Assembly (NCBI RefSeq): GCF_900102785.1
Contig: NZ_FNGC01000008.1
Span: forward strand, 124,001-188,000
Direction of reading: 5' to 3'
DNA length: 64,000 nucleotides
Origin: Arthrobacter sp. ok362
GTDB taxonomy: Bacteria > Actinomycetota > Actinomycetes > Actinomycetales > Micrococcaceae
In this document: piece by piece, positions 1 to 8,818 of the stretch
Position numbering within the stretch: position 1 is the first letter of the stretch
Layout of the letters: each line of letters opens with the position of its first letter
Position numbers and translations under genes: made by a program
The notes under the pieces: generated by a model
Database searches by the model: none
Seen by the model: only the letters and a program-made list of their open reading frames with translations
What the model was told of the DNA's origin: nothing

Positions 1-165
1 CTACGAGCACGCGGCAGCAGAGTCGAAACGATCTTCCCGGATAGCAACTCCGAGCACATGTTCGGCGCCAATGCGATGGATCTGTCGCTGCGTCCGCCCG
101 CTGCTCGAGCTGGTTACAACCAAGGCAGAGCCCTTGCCGAGCAGCTCACCGAATTCTGGCGCTGA
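1..165 (+). CDS. Patatin-like phospholipase, C-terminal fragment
   Basis: An open frame runs from the first base of the window to a TGA at 163-165, giving 54 residues of a gene that begins upstream. The fragment includes the stretch GSRVETIFPD, then NAMDLSLRPPAARAGY and LAEQLTEFWR at the end. I recognise this as the C-terminus of bacterial patatin-like acyl hydrolases, which use a Ser-Asp dyad to hydrolyse lipid acyl esters. The catalytic GxSxG and DGG motifs would lie outside the window, so activity cannot be judged here. The assignment rests on tail similarity from memory. Confidence 0.72.
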   Translation, partial: LRARGSRVETIFPDSNSEHMFGANAMDLSLRPPAARAGYNQGRALAEQLTEFWR

Positions 166-240
166 CGCCTACGAAACCAGTCGACTCGGTAGGTTGTTTG
201 GAAGGGAAACAGGGGCCTTTTGCTTTGCCACCGCGGCTAT

Positions 241-289
241 CGGGCAGATCAGGGCAAACGCAGCACCCGGATCCTCCCTGATCTGCCCG
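241..289. terminator. Perfect 14-bp inverted repeat between convergent genes
   Basis: Bases 241-254 and 276-289 are exact reverse complements (14 bp, GC-rich, 21-base loop). The element lies between the stop of the patatin fragment (165) and the stop of the convergent hypothetical gene (315). Its position fits a bidirectional transcription terminator. There is no T-tract on either side, so it may instead stabilise mRNA 3' ends. Confidence 0.5.
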
Positions 290-314
290 GCAGCCGGCGA
301 GCGCCGCCAGCCGC

Positions 315-581
315 TCAGGGCTCCCCGTCGAGTTGCTCCATCTCCAGGCACGCGTCCTCGTAGGAAATGTCACCGTTCCGGAAGGCCCGCTCGAGTTCCT
401 TGGCCCGGCGCCGTGAATAGACCGTGCTCAGTGTTCCCGTGAGGCCGGCCTCGAGATAGTCGAGCCGGGAGTGTGCGGGCTGCCGGTCCCGGGCGATCAG
501 GTGCCGGCGGATCGGCTTGGGCAACCAAGCGCCAGGGTGCATCACGCGTTGTGCATAGGCCCTGGGATCGACTAAGTACAT
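315..581 (-). CDS. Hypothetical protein (88 aa)
   Basis: A short, charged protein with no domain I recognise. It contains a proline/arginine segment (WLPKPIRRHLIARDRQ), then an acidic C-terminus with repeated short helices (SRRRAKELERAFRNG, ACLEMEQLDGEP). I chose the ATG at 581 because GGAAG precedes it at suitable spacing. The same frame stays open to an ATG at 659, which would give 114 residues. It is monocistronic, faces the patatin gene and lies downstream of the rha-lut operon. The composition looks like a real soluble protein, but function is unknown. Confidence 0.5.
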   Translation of the reverse strand: MYLVDPRAYAQRVMHPGAWLPKPIRRHLIARDRQPAHSRLDYLEAGLTGTLSTVYSRRRAKELERAFRNGDISYEDACLEMEQLDGEP

Positions 582-675
582 GCTTCCATGGTTCAACTCC
601 CCGCTGAGAAGACGATGGGTATCCTCTGAGTGATCGGGTCTGCCGCACTCCCCCAGCACGCGTCACCGCCAAACA

Positions 676-691
676 GGAAGGCCCTTCTTCC
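676..691 (-). terminator. Weak hairpin after lutC
   Basis: On the minus strand GGAAG and CTTCC form a 5-bp stem with a 6-base loop followed by TGTTT, 19 bases past the lutC stop. It is the only hairpin with a T-rich tail I can see at the 3' end of the long rha-lut operon. It is weak, so readthrough is possible. Confidence 0.3.
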
Positions 692-709
692 GTTTACTCG
701 CCTACCCGC

Positions 710-1348
710 CTACCCGCGCACGATCACCACGTCCAGGGTCCGCGGGCCGTGGACGCCTTCGACGCGTTCGAGTTCGATGTCGCTGGTGGCGCTGGGGCCG
801 CTGATCCAGGTCTGCGGGCGGGTGGCATCGAGCCGGCCGAGCGCCTCGGGCAAGATCGCCGTGATGTCCCCGGCCCGGACCATGCAGATGTGCCGGTCCG
901 GGACGAGGCTGATGACCCGGCGGCCCTGGTCCGGGCCGGCGTCGAGGATGATGGTTCCGGTTTCGGCGACCGCCACGGCGCTGCCGGTCACGACGGCGTC
1001 CACCGCGTCCAGGTCCTCGACGCTGAGCCGGTGCCCGGGGGCGTCGGTGACGCGGCGGGAGCCGGCGTCGTGCGCGTCCGCCTCCGCGAACAGCGCCTGG
1101 TCGAGGCCGTGCGGCACGGCGTAGCGGCCGGCGCCTTCGAGCAGCGCGGCGAGCCGCGGCGGCACCGCGGTCGCATCCTCGACGAAGACGTTCGCCTTGT
1201 AGTCCAGGAGCCGGTCCGTCAGCAGTTCGATGAGCTCCTCCTCGCCCAGGGCGGAGGTGCGGCGGTAGTCGCGGGGCACCTCCGGTACCGCCGGCGCATC
1301 ACGGAGGGCCGAGCGGATCCGGTCGAGTATTTCTGCGCGCGCGTTCAC
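710..1348 (-). CDS. lutC: Lactate utilization protein C (LUD domain)
   Basis: This 212-residue protein is the LUD-domain subunit of the LutABC iron-sulfur L-lactate dehydrogenase system, which oxidises lactate to pyruvate in the cytoplasm. Family motifs are TGSAVAVAETGTIIL at residues 121-135 and the C-terminal GPRTLDVVIV at 201-210. The GTG start at 1348 is supported by its GTGA overlap with the lutB stop and by AGAGGAGA just upstream. It is the last gene of the rhamnose operon, where lactate arises from the lactaldehyde produced by RhaEW. LutABC is known in Bacillus subtilis. Its placement inside a rhamnose operon is read from the sequence. Confidence 0.93.
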   Translation of the reverse strand: MNARAEILDRIRSALRDAPAVPEVPRDYRRTSALGEEELIELLTDRLLDYKANVFVEDATAVPPRLAALLEGAGRYAVPHGLDQALFAEADAHDAGSRRVTDAPGHRLSVEDLDAVDAVVTGSAVAVAETGTIILDAGPDQGRRVISLVPDRHICMVRAGDITAILPEALGRLDATRPQTWISGPSATSDIELERVEGVHGPRTLDVVIVRG

Positions 1349-2928
1349 GGGTTCTCCTCTGTGCCGGCGGATCCTGTGCCGGCGTCCCCTGTGCCGGCGG
1401 CTTCGGTGCCAGTGGGGGCCGTCGGGGCAGCCTGGGCCTGGTGCTCCTTGTCCCACCACTGCCGGAAGGACTGCGCCGGTGGTGCGGGGATGTCCCGGCT
1501 CTGGGTCCAGCCGGCGGCGATGCCCGGCAGCTTGGTGATTTTCCGGTCCGGGCCGGCGGCAAGCCGGCCAAGAGGCAGCCCCTTCTCGACCAGGCCAAGG
1601 TTTTTTCCGGAGGACAGCGCCCAGGAGGCCGCCTTCATGCCCAGGTCCATCTGGCTGGGCAGGCGCTCCCTCCCGCGCTTCCCGCCCTTCCCGCGCTTGC
1701 TGTCCACGTCCTCGCCGCGCAGGTGCACCAGGATGTCCGGGATGTTGATCTTCACCGGGCAGGCGTCGTAGCAGGCGCCGCACAGGGACGAGGCGTACGG
1801 CAGGGAGTTGTTCTCCTCGGCCGTGATCCCGGTCAGCAGCGGCGACAGGATGGCGCCGATCGGTCCCGGGTAAGTGGATCCGTAGGCGTGGCCGCCGGTG
1901 CGTTCATAGACGGGGCAGACGTTCATGCAGGCGCTGCAGCGGATGCAGTGCAGGGCGGAGCGGCCCATTTCGTCGGCCAGGGCGGCGCTGCGCCCGTTGT
2001 CCAGAAGGACGAGATGGACGTTCTGCGGCCCGTCGTCGGGCGTGACGCCGGTCCACAGCGAGGTGTAGGGGTTCATCCGCTCCCCGGTGGAGGACCGCGG
2101 GAGCAGCTGCATGAACACCTCGAGGTCCTCCCACGCCGGCAGCAGCTTCTCCACGCCCATCACGGTGATCAGGGTTTCCGGCAGCGTCAGGCACATGCGC
2201 CCGTTGCCTTCGGATTCGACGACGGCGAGCGTGCCGGAGTCCGCGAGGGCGAAGTTCGCGCCGGACACGGCCACCTTGGCGCTGAGGAACTTGCGGCGCA
2301 GGTGTGCCCGGGCGGCCGCGGCGAGGCGGGCCGGCTCGTCGGTCAGATCCGGATCCACGCCCTCAATTTCGCGCAGGAAGATGTCCCGGACCTGGCTGCG
2401 GTTCTTGTGGATGGCCGGGACCAGGATGTGGCTGGGCTTGTCGTGGTCCAGCTGGACGATGAGCTCGGCGAGGTCGGTCTCGAACGCCGCGATGCCTTGT
2501 TCCTCGAGGTACTCGTTGAGGCCGATTTCCTGGGTGGCCATGGACTTGACCTTGACCACCTCGTCGGCGCCCTGGTCCCGGATGAGGGCGGCGACAATCC
2601 GGTTGGCTTCGCCGGCGTCGCGCGCCCAGTGGATTGTCCCGCCGCGGGCGGTGAAATTGGCCTCGAATTGCTCGAGCAGCTCCGGCAGCCGGGCCATCAC
2701 GGATTCCTTGATCGCCCGGCCAGCCTCACGCAGCTCCTCCCAGTCAGGGAGTTCGGACACGACGGCCAGCCGCTTGTTGCGGATGGTCCGGGTGGCGTGG
2801 CCGAGGTTGGCCCGCAGCTGGGTGTTGCCGAGTTCGCGGTGGGCGGCTTTCGGGAAGGGCTCGTGTTCGTGCAGGTTGCCGATGCCGAACACGGGCAGGG
2901 ACGGCATCCCCAGGAATGTGCCGCTCAT
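1345..2928 (-). CDS. lutB: Lactate utilization protein B, iron-sulfur subunit
   Basis: A 527-residue protein with an N-terminal LUD-like region and two ferredoxin-type clusters: CIRCSACMNVCPVY near residue 326 and CGACYDACPV near 383. Both provide CxxCxxCxxxCP ligands for [4Fe-4S] centres that carry electrons during lactate oxidation. A Gly/Ala/Thr-rich tail (from TGTEAAGTGDAGTG) follows and looks like a variable extension. The ATG at 2928 overlaps the lutA stop (ATGA), and its own stop overlaps the lutC GTG, so the three subunits are probably translationally coupled. Confidence 0.95.
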   Translation of the reverse strand: MSGTFLGMPSLPVFGIGNLHEHEPFPKAAHRELGNTQLRANLGHATRTIRNKRLAVVSELPDWEELREAGRAIKESVMARLPELLEQFEANFTARGGTIHWARDAGEANRIVAALIRDQGADEVVKVKSMATQEIGLNEYLEEQGIAAFETDLAELIVQLDHDKPSHILVPAIHKNRSQVRDIFLREIEGVDPDLTDEPARLAAAARAHLRRKFLSAKVAVSGANFALADSGTLAVVESEGNGRMCLTLPETLITVMGVEKLLPAWEDLEVFMQLLPRSSTGERMNPYTSLWTGVTPDDGPQNVHLVLLDNGRSAALADEMGRSALHCIRCSACMNVCPVYERTGGHAYGSTYPGPIGAILSPLLTGITAEENNSLPYASSLCGACYDACPVKINIPDILVHLRGEDVDSKRGKGGKRGRERLPSQMDLGMKAASWALSSGKNLGLVEKGLPLGRLAAGPDRKITKLPGIAAGWTQSRDIPAPPAQSFRQWWDKEHQAQAAPTAPTGTEAAGTGDAGTGSAGTEENP

Positions 2929-3728
2929 CGCGCGGTCCTTCCGGTGGTGAGGTGGACGTCGCCGGTGACGGTGGCGGGATTCTCGAGGGTGCTGGCCAGG
3001 ATCTCGGCGAAGTGCATCGTGGTGACGCCGCTGCCCTGCCGGGACAGGCCGCCGCCGATATGCAGGAGGCAGGAGGCGTCGCCGCCGGCGCAGAGATCCG
3101 CGCCGGTGCCGCAGATATTGGCGGTCTTGTCGGCGAGCATCGCCGAGGACACGTCCGCGTTCTTCATCGAGAAGGTGCCGCCGAAGCCGCAGCACTGCTC
3201 GGCCTCGGGCAGCTCGGCCAGCTCGATGCCGCCGACAGAGCGCAGCAGGCCCAGCTGGCGGTCGCCGAGCCGGAGCAGGCGCATGCCGTGGCAGCTCGGG
3301 TGGTAGGTGATCCGGTGCGGGAAGTAGGAGCCCAGCTGGGCCGCGGCGTCCGTGACGCCCAGGACATCGACCAGGAGCTGGGAGAGCTCGTAGGTTTTGT
3401 GTCCGACGGCGGCGGCCCGGGCTTCCAGCCCGGTGTCCCCGCAGCGGCGGGCGATCATGGGGTGCTGGTGCTTCACGGAGGCGACGCAGGAACCGGACGG
3501 TGCGACGGCGACGTCGTACTCATCCGCCTCGAATGCCTTCACATGGTTGGCGACGACGGGCAGCGCCTCCTTGAAGTAGCCGCTGTTGACGTGCATCTGC
3601 CCGCAGCACGCCTGCCCGGCGGGGAAGATGACCTCGTGGCCGAGGCGTTCGAGGATGGACACGGTGGCGCGCGCCGTGCCCGGGTACATGGCGTCCACGA
3701 TGCACGTGGCGAAGAGGGCGATCCTCAC
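2925..3728 (-). CDS. lutA: Lactate utilization protein A, CCG-domain subunit
   Basis: A 267-residue protein with two cysteine-rich CCG domains, as in LutA and glycolate oxidase GlcF. The first is QACCGQMHVNSGYF (CC at 41-42) with SCV at about 80-82. The second is TYHPSCHGMR (141-150) with EQCCGFGGTF (177-186). These bind an iron-sulfur cofactor in heterodisulfide-reductase-like electron transfer. The GTG at 3728 has a strong GGAGGTG ribosome site 6-7 bases upstream and overlaps the rhaB stop as GTGA. It links the last step of rhamnose breakdown (lactate to pyruvate) to the sugar genes. Confidence 0.94.
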   Translation of the reverse strand: MRIALFATCIVDAMYPGTARATVSILERLGHEVIFPAGQACCGQMHVNSGYFKEALPVVANHVKAFEADEYDVAVAPSGSCVASVKHQHPMIARRCGDTGLEARAAAVGHKTYELSQLLVDVLGVTDAAAQLGSYFPHRITYHPSCHGMRLLRLGDRQLGLLRSVGGIELAELPEAEQCCGFGGTFSMKNADVSSAMLADKTANICGTGADLCAGGDASCLLHIGGGLSRQGSGVTTMHFAEILASTLENPATVTGDVHLTTGRTAR

Positions 3729-5218
3729 AGGGCACCTCCGGCCCTCTGGTGTTCCGCCACGGGTGAGGGCACGTACTCCGCCGGCTGCTGGGAGGCGCGC
3801 ACTACAGCGCGCAGCTCGCCCAAGCCGCCGCTGAGGACGCCGGCGGCGCGGGCCTGGACCAGGACGTTGCCGAGGGCTGTGGCTTCCACGGGTCCAGCCA
3901 CGACGGGCTTGCCGGTGGCGTCGGCTGTGAGCTGGCACAGGAGCCGGTTCTGGGATCCGCCGCCCACGATGTGCACGACGCCGACGTGCACGTCCGCGAG
4001 CCGTTCGGCGTCGGCGATGGTCCGGGCGTAGCCGGCGGCGAGGCTGTCCAGGATGCACCGCACGATGTGCGCGGGACGCTCCGACAGGACGGCGCCGGTG
4101 TTGCGGACCGCGGCCCGGATGCGGTCGGGCATGTTGTCCGGGGCGATGAAGTAGGGGTCATCAGCGTTGATGACCGGGCCGCCGGTGGGAAGTGTTGCAG
4201 CAGCGTCGAGCAGCTCCTCCAGTGCGGGCTGGTAGCCCTCGGCAGCCCAGATGCGCTGGCATTCGCTGAGCAGCCAGAGGCCGCCGACGTTGCGCAGGTA
4301 GCGGATGGTGCCGTCCACGCCGCGTTCGTTGGTGAAGTTAGCGGCCCGGCTGGCCTCGGTCAGGACCGCGTGGGCCAGCTCAACGCCGACCAGGGACCAC
4401 GTGCCCGAGGAGACGTAGGCGAAGTTTTCCTCGGCTGCAGGTACGGCGGCGACGGCGGAGGCGGTGTCATGCGAGCCCACGGCCACCACCTTCGTGGCAG
4501 CTGGCAGGCCGGTCCGTTCCGCGACCTCCGGCAGCAGGGCGCCGACGGTCGCTCCGGGCTGGATCAGCGGCGGGAACAGGTTGTTGGGGAGGCCCAGGGC
4601 GGCCAGGAACTCGGTGGCCCACTCCCCCGCGACGGCGTCGAAGAGTCCGGTGGTGGAGGCGTTGGTGGCCTCGGTGCGGCGCTGGCCGGTCAGCAGGAAC
4701 CCGATGAGGTCCGGAATCAGCAGCGCCTGCAGCCCGTCCAGACCGGGCTCGGTGGCGAGCTGGTAGATCGTGTTGAACGGCAGGAACTGCAGCCCCGTGG
4801 TGGCGTAGAGGCGTGCCGGGTCGAGTTTCTTGTGGACCCGGGCGACGGCGTCCCGGGACCGGTCGTCGCGGTAGCTGAACGGCGCGGCGACCAGCTCGCC
4901 GGCACCGTTGACCAGTCCGTAGTCCACGGCCCACGTGTCGATTCCGATGCTGGCGATGCACTCGCCGCGGGCCGCTGCCGCCGTGGCGGCGGCCGCGAGC
5001 CCGGTGAGGACCTCGGCGAACAACGCGTCGAAGTCCCAGCGGAGGCCGCCGTCGAGCCCCTTGACCCCGTTGGGGAACCGGTGCACGGTCTCCAGCTCGG
5101 CCCTCGCCCCACCGGGACTGCCCGCGACCCGGCCGAGGATGACCCGGCCCGAGGACGCGCCAATGTCGACGGCGGCGAACACGCTGCCGGCGTCCGGCGC
5201 CGGGGCTGCGGTGCTCAT
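3725..5218 (-). CDS. rhaB: L-rhamnulokinase (FGGY family)
   Basis: A 497-residue sugar kinase of the FGGY/ASKHA fold. It phosphorylates L-rhamnulose to L-rhamnulose 1-phosphate with ATP. The N-terminal phosphate loop AVDIGASSGRVILG (residues 16-29) and the second-domain motif VAVGSHDTASAVAA (about 243-256) are intact. The C-terminal half has VGGGSQNRLLCQ, typical of the family. Length matches bacterial rhamnulokinases. Start ATG 5218 overlaps the rhaEW stop (ATGA) and the stop overlaps lutA (GTGA). The match to rhamnulokinase rather than xylulokinase rests on overall similarity plus the unmistakable rha context. Confidence 0.93.
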   Translation of the reverse strand: MSTAAPAPDAGSVFAAVDIGASSGRVILGRVAGSPGGARAELETVHRFPNGVKGLDGGLRWDFDALFAEVLTGLAAAATAAAARGECIASIGIDTWAVDYGLVNGAGELVAAPFSYRDDRSRDAVARVHKKLDPARLYATTGLQFLPFNTIYQLATEPGLDGLQALLIPDLIGFLLTGQRRTEATNASTTGLFDAVAGEWATEFLAALGLPNNLFPPLIQPGATVGALLPEVAERTGLPAATKVVAVGSHDTASAVAAVPAAEENFAYVSSGTWSLVGVELAHAVLTEASRAANFTNERGVDGTIRYLRNVGGLWLLSECQRIWAAEGYQPALEELLDAAATLPTGGPVINADDPYFIAPDNMPDRIRAAVRNTGAVLSERPAHIVRCILDSLAAGYARTIADAERLADVHVGVVHIVGGGSQNRLLCQLTADATGKPVVAGPVEATALGNVLVQARAAGVLSGGLGELRAVVRASQQPAEYVPSPVAEHQRAGGAL

Positions 5219-7254
5219 CGCAGGAAGGCCGCGGCCACGCCGGCGTCCACCGGGATGTGGAGCCCGGTGGTGTGGGAGAGCTCGCTGCCGGTGAGCACGG
5301 CGGCGGCGTTGGCCACGTTTTCGGGCAGGACTTCGCGCTTGAGCAGGGTGCGCTGGGCGTAGTACTTGCCCAGTTCCTCTTCCTGCACCCCGTAGACGGC
5401 GGCGCGCTTGGCGCCCCAGCCGCCGGCGAAGATCCCGGAGCCGCGGACCACGCCGTCGGGGTTGATGCCGTTGACCCGGATGCCATACTCGCCCAGTTCC
5501 GCGGCGAGCAGCCGGACCTGGTGGGCCTGGTCTGCCTTGGTGGCGGAGTAGGCGATGTTGTTCGGCCCGGCGAACACGGAGTTCTTGGAGGAGATGTAGA
5601 TGATGTCCCCGCCCATGTCCTGGCCGATCATCACCTGCGCGGCGGCCTTGGCCACCAGGAACGAGCCCTTGGCCATGACGTTGTGCTGCAGGTCCCAGTC
5701 CTTTTCTGTGGTTTCCAGGAGCGGCTTGGAGATGGAGAGTCCGGCGTTGTTGACCACGAGGTCCAGGCCGCCGAAGGCCAGGACGGTTTCCTGGATGGCC
5801 GCGGCGATCTGGGCCTCGTCGGTGACGTCGGCCTGGACGCCAATGGCGACGTCGGGGCCGCCGAGTTCCGCGGCCACGGCCCGGGCGTTCTCCAGATTCA
5901 GGTCCGCGATGACCACGCACGCGCCGTCGGCGGCGAAGCGGGTGGCGATCGCCTTCCCAATGCCCGACGCCGCCCCGGTCACCAAAGCGATGCGTCCGAC
6001 GTGGGATTTCGGCTTGGGCATCCGGGCCAGCTTGGCCTCTTCCAGGGCCCAGTATTCGATCCGGAACTTCTCGGATTCCTCGATCGGGGCGTAGCTGGAG
6101 ACGGCCTCGGCGCCGCGCATGACGTTGATGGCGTTGAGGTAGAACTCCCCCGCCACCCGGGCGGTCTGCTTGTTGGCCCCGAAGGAGAACATGCCGACGC
6201 CGGGAACCAGCACGATCGCCGGGTCCGCGCCGCGCAAGGCGGGGCTGTCCGGGGTAGCGTGCCGGTCGTAATACCCCTGGTAGTCCTCGCGGTAGGCGGC
6301 GTGGAGTTCCTTGAGCCGGGCCACGGCGTCCTCGACCGGGGCGTCGGCGGGCAGGTCCAGGACCAGCGGCTTGACTTTGGTGCGCAGGAAGTGGTCCGGG
6401 CAGGACGTGCCCAGTGCGCCGAGCCGCGGGTGCTCGGCGGCTTCCAGGAATTCTAGGACGGCGGGATGGTCGCTGAAGTGACCCAGCTGCGGCTTGTCCG
6501 TGGAAGCCAGCCCGCGGATCACGGGGGCCAGGGCGGCGGCCTTCGCGCGCCGCTCGGCCACGGGGAGCGCAGCGTAGCCGGGCAGCTTCGGGCCGAACGG
6601 TTCGGCCTTGCCACGGTCCTTGATGTACTGCTCGGCCTGCTCGATGATCCACAGCGAGTTGGCTTCGGCTTCCTCGCTGGTGGCGCCCCACGCGGTGATG
6701 CCGTGGCCTCCGAGGATGGTGCCGACCGCGTGCGGGTTCGCGTCCTTGATCGCGGCGATGTCCAGGCCCAGCTGGAACCCGGGGCGCCGCCACGCCACCC
6801 ACGCCACCTTCTCGCCGAAGATCTCTTTGGTGAGGGCCTCGCCGTCGGCGGCCGTGGCAATGGCGATGCCCGAGTCCGGGTGCAGGTGGTCCACGTGCGC
6901 GGCGTCGACCAGGCCGTGCATGGCGGTGTCGATTGACGGCGCGGAGCCGCCTTTGCCGTGCAGGCAGTAATCGAACGCGGCCACCATCTCGTCTTCACGC
7001 TCGACGCCGGGGTACACGTTTTTCAGCGCCTGCAGCCGGTCCAGCCGCAGCACGGCAAGGCCTTCGGCCTTCAGCGTGCCCAGGTCCCCGCCGGAACCCT
7101 TGACCCACAGGAGCTCGACGTCCTCGCCGGTCACGGGGTCCTTTTCGGTGCCCTTGGCGGAAGTGTTGCCGCCGGCGAAGTTAGTGTTCCGCTTGTCCGC
7201 GCCGAGGCGGTTGGAACGGGAGATCAGCTCTTCAACAGTCTTGTTGTCAGTCAT
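5215..7254 (-). CDS. rhaEW: Bifunctional L-rhamnulose-1-phosphate aldolase / L-lactaldehyde dehydrogenase
   Basis: A 679-residue fusion. Residues 1 to about 410 are a class II aldolase domain with metal-binding histidines in HVDHLHPDSG (about 119-128) and GGHGITAWG (about 181-189). It should cleave rhamnulose 1-phosphate to DHAP and L-lactaldehyde. Residues from about 415 are a short-chain dehydrogenase with cofactor loop VTGAASGIGKA and catalytic YSATK (about 569-573), oxidising lactaldehyde to lactate. This is the known RhaEW architecture. I chose ATG 7254, five bases after the rhaI stop. An ATG at 7272 is possible but would overlap rhaI. The lactate product feeds lutABC downstream. Confidence 0.94.
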   Translation of the reverse strand: MTDNKTVEELISRSNRLGADKRNTNFAGGNTSAKGTEKDPVTGEDVELLWVKGSGGDLGTLKAEGLAVLRLDRLQALKNVYPGVEREDEMVAAFDYCLHGKGGSAPSIDTAMHGLVDAAHVDHLHPDSGIAIATAADGEALTKEIFGEKVAWVAWRRPGFQLGLDIAAIKDANPHAVGTILGGHGITAWGATSEEAEANSLWIIEQAEQYIKDRGKAEPFGPKLPGYAALPVAERRAKAAALAPVIRGLASTDKPQLGHFSDHPAVLEFLEAAEHPRLGALGTSCPDHFLRTKVKPLVLDLPADAPVEDAVARLKELHAAYREDYQGYYDRHATPDSPALRGADPAIVLVPGVGMFSFGANKQTARVAGEFYLNAINVMRGAEAVSSYAPIEESEKFRIEYWALEEAKLARMPKPKSHVGRIALVTGAASGIGKAIATRFAADGACVVIADLNLENARAVAAELGGPDVAIGVQADVTDEAQIAAAIQETVLAFGGLDLVVNNAGLSISKPLLETTEKDWDLQHNVMAKGSFLVAKAAAQVMIGQDMGGDIIYISSKNSVFAGPNNIAYSATKADQAHQVRLLAAELGEYGIRVNGINPDGVVRGSGIFAGGWGAKRAAVYGVQEEELGKYYAQRTLLKREVLPENVANAAAVLTGSELSHTTGLHIPVDAGVAAAFLR

Positions 7255-7259
7255 AACTT

Positions 7260-8438
7260 TTAGGCGCCCCATCCGGCTTGCTGGCCGCCGACGCGGTCCT
7301 CGTTGATCTTCTTCTGGTAGCCGCTGGCCTTGAAGGCGGCCAGCGGGTCCGCGGGGAGGCCGCGGGATTCACGCCACTGCGCCAGCGCAGGACGGACATC
7401 GGTGTAGAAGGCATCGTTGAAGATGCCGTTGGCGGCCAGGACGTCCCCGCTGCGCTGGGCCTCGGCGAGCGCGTCGGTGTCGATGAGCAGGGCGCGGGCC
7501 GTCATTTCCTGGACGTTGAGCACGGAGCGGATCTGGCCCGGGATCTTTTCTTCCAGGTTGTGGCACTGGTCCAGCATCAGGGCGACGCGGGACTCTTTAC
7601 CTGACGACGTGCCGAAGCCGCCGCCGCGGATGACCTCGTGCATGATGCGGAACAGCTGGAACGGGTCCGCCGCGCCGACGATCAGGTCATCGTCCGCGTA
7701 GAAGCGGGAGTTGAAGTCGAAGGAGCCGAGCTTGCCCAGGCGCAGCAGCTGCATGACGATGAATTCGATGTTGGTGCCCGGCGCGTGGTGGCCGGTGTCG
7801 AGGCAGACGAAGGCCTTCTCGCCCAGGGCCAGGGTCTGGGCGTAGGACGTGCCCCAGTCCGGGACGTCGGTGTGGTAGAAAGCCGGCTCGAAGAACTTGT
7901 ACTCCAGCACCAGGCGCTGCTCCGCGCCGAGCCCGGCGTAGATCTCCTGCAGGGATTCGGCCAGGCGGTCCTGCCGGCCGCGCATGTCGTCCTGGCCCGG
8001 GTAGTTGGTGCCGTCCGCGAGCCAGATCTTCAAATCGCGCGAGCCCGTGGCGTGCATGATCTCCAGGCACTCGAGGTGGTGATCGATGGCGCGGCGGCGC
8101 ACCGCGGGGTTCAAGGAGGTCAGTGAGCCGAACTTGTACTCGTCGTCCTGGAAGGTGTTGGAGTTCACCGTGCCCAGGTCCACGCCCAGGCCCGCCGCGT
8201 ACTCTTTCAGGGCCGCGTAGTCATCCACTTTGTCCCAGGGAATGTGCAGCGCGACCGTGGGTGCGAGGCCGGTGAGTTCGTGGACCTTCGCGGCGTCGGC
8301 CAGTTTCTCCTGGATGGTGCGCGGGGTGCCGGGGGTGCCGAACACCTTGAAGCGGGTGCCGGAGTTGCCGTAGGCCCAGGACGGGACCTCGATGGCGAGT
8401 TCCGCGAGGCGGCCCAGGGCCGTTTCTGTGGTGTTCAT
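7260..8438 (-). CDS. rhaI: L-rhamnose isomerase
   Basis: A 392-residue TIM-barrel isomerase of the RhaI type, distinct from E. coli RhaA. It converts L-rhamnose to L-rhamnulose. Metal- and substrate-site segments are visible: LEYKFFEPAFYHTDVPDWG, CLDTGHHAPGTNIEF and FDFNSRFYADDDLIVGA, carrying the Glu, His and Asp ligands expected for a two-metal isomerase. ATG 8438 overlaps the rhaM stop (ATGA). rhaEW follows after five bases. Length and motifs agree with actinobacterial L-rhamnose catabolism isomerases. Confidence 0.94.
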   Translation of the reverse strand: MNTTETALGRLAELAIEVPSWAYGNSGTRFKVFGTPGTPRTIQEKLADAAKVHELTGLAPTVALHIPWDKVDDYAALKEYAAGLGVDLGTVNSNTFQDDEYKFGSLTSLNPAVRRRAIDHHLECLEIMHATGSRDLKIWLADGTNYPGQDDMRGRQDRLAESLQEIYAGLGAEQRLVLEYKFFEPAFYHTDVPDWGTSYAQTLALGEKAFVCLDTGHHAPGTNIEFIVMQLLRLGKLGSFDFNSRFYADDDLIVGAADPFQLFRIMHEVIRGGGFGTSSGKESRVALMLDQCHNLEEKIPGQIRSVLNVQEMTARALLIDTDALAEAQRSGDVLAANGIFNDAFYTDVRPALAQWRESRGLPADPLAAFKASGYQKKINEDRVGGQQAGWGA

Positions 8439-8818
8439 GATTGTTCCTTCTGCGGTTGGCGGTTGTCCTCGGCGGCGTTGGCCGCGGACAACTGGTCCTC
8501 GAGATTGAAGATTTCGGTGAGCTGGAGGAAGCCCTGGTCCGGTGCTCCGGCGAGATCGTCGAAGAATCCGGCCATGTCGGCCTGCCAGCGGGCGTTGACG
8601 TCCGTGGCGGCCATCCGGGCCTGGGCCCCGGTCAGGCTGTCCGTTTCGAAGTAGCCGATCAGGAGCCCGTCGGGCCGGAGGAAGAGTGAGTAGTTGTTCC
8701 AGCCGGAGGCCTTGAGGGCCCGGAGCATCTCCGGCCAGACGGCGGCGTGCCGGCGGGAGTATTCGTCGATCAGCCCGGGCTTGACCTGGAGTTGGAAGCA
8801 GACGCGTTGCGTGGTCAT
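8435..8818 (-). CDS. rhaM: L-rhamnose mutarotase
   Basis: A 127-residue ferredoxin-like-fold protein. It interconverts alpha and beta anomers of L-rhamnose so that the isomerase receives its preferred form. Family hallmarks are YSRRHAAVWPEM at residues 20-31 (likely catalytic His24), SGWNNYSLFL and GYFE. It overlaps both neighbours by ATGA. The last 15 or so residues (AANAAEDNRQPQKEQS) are a charged tail beyond the usual family end. Confidence 0.93.
   Translation of the reverse strand: MTTQRVCFQLQVKPGLIDEYSRRHAAVWPEMLRALKASGWNNYSLFLRPDGLLIGYFETDSLTGAQARMAATDVNARWQADMAGFFDDLAGAPDQGFLQLTEIFNLEDQLSAANAAEDNRQPQKEQS

Noticed and set aside
1441..3306. A 621-codon plus-strand frame opposite lutB
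   Set aside because: It is antisense to lutA and lutB, which carry complete Fe-S and CCG motifs. The plus-strand translation has no recognisable domain.
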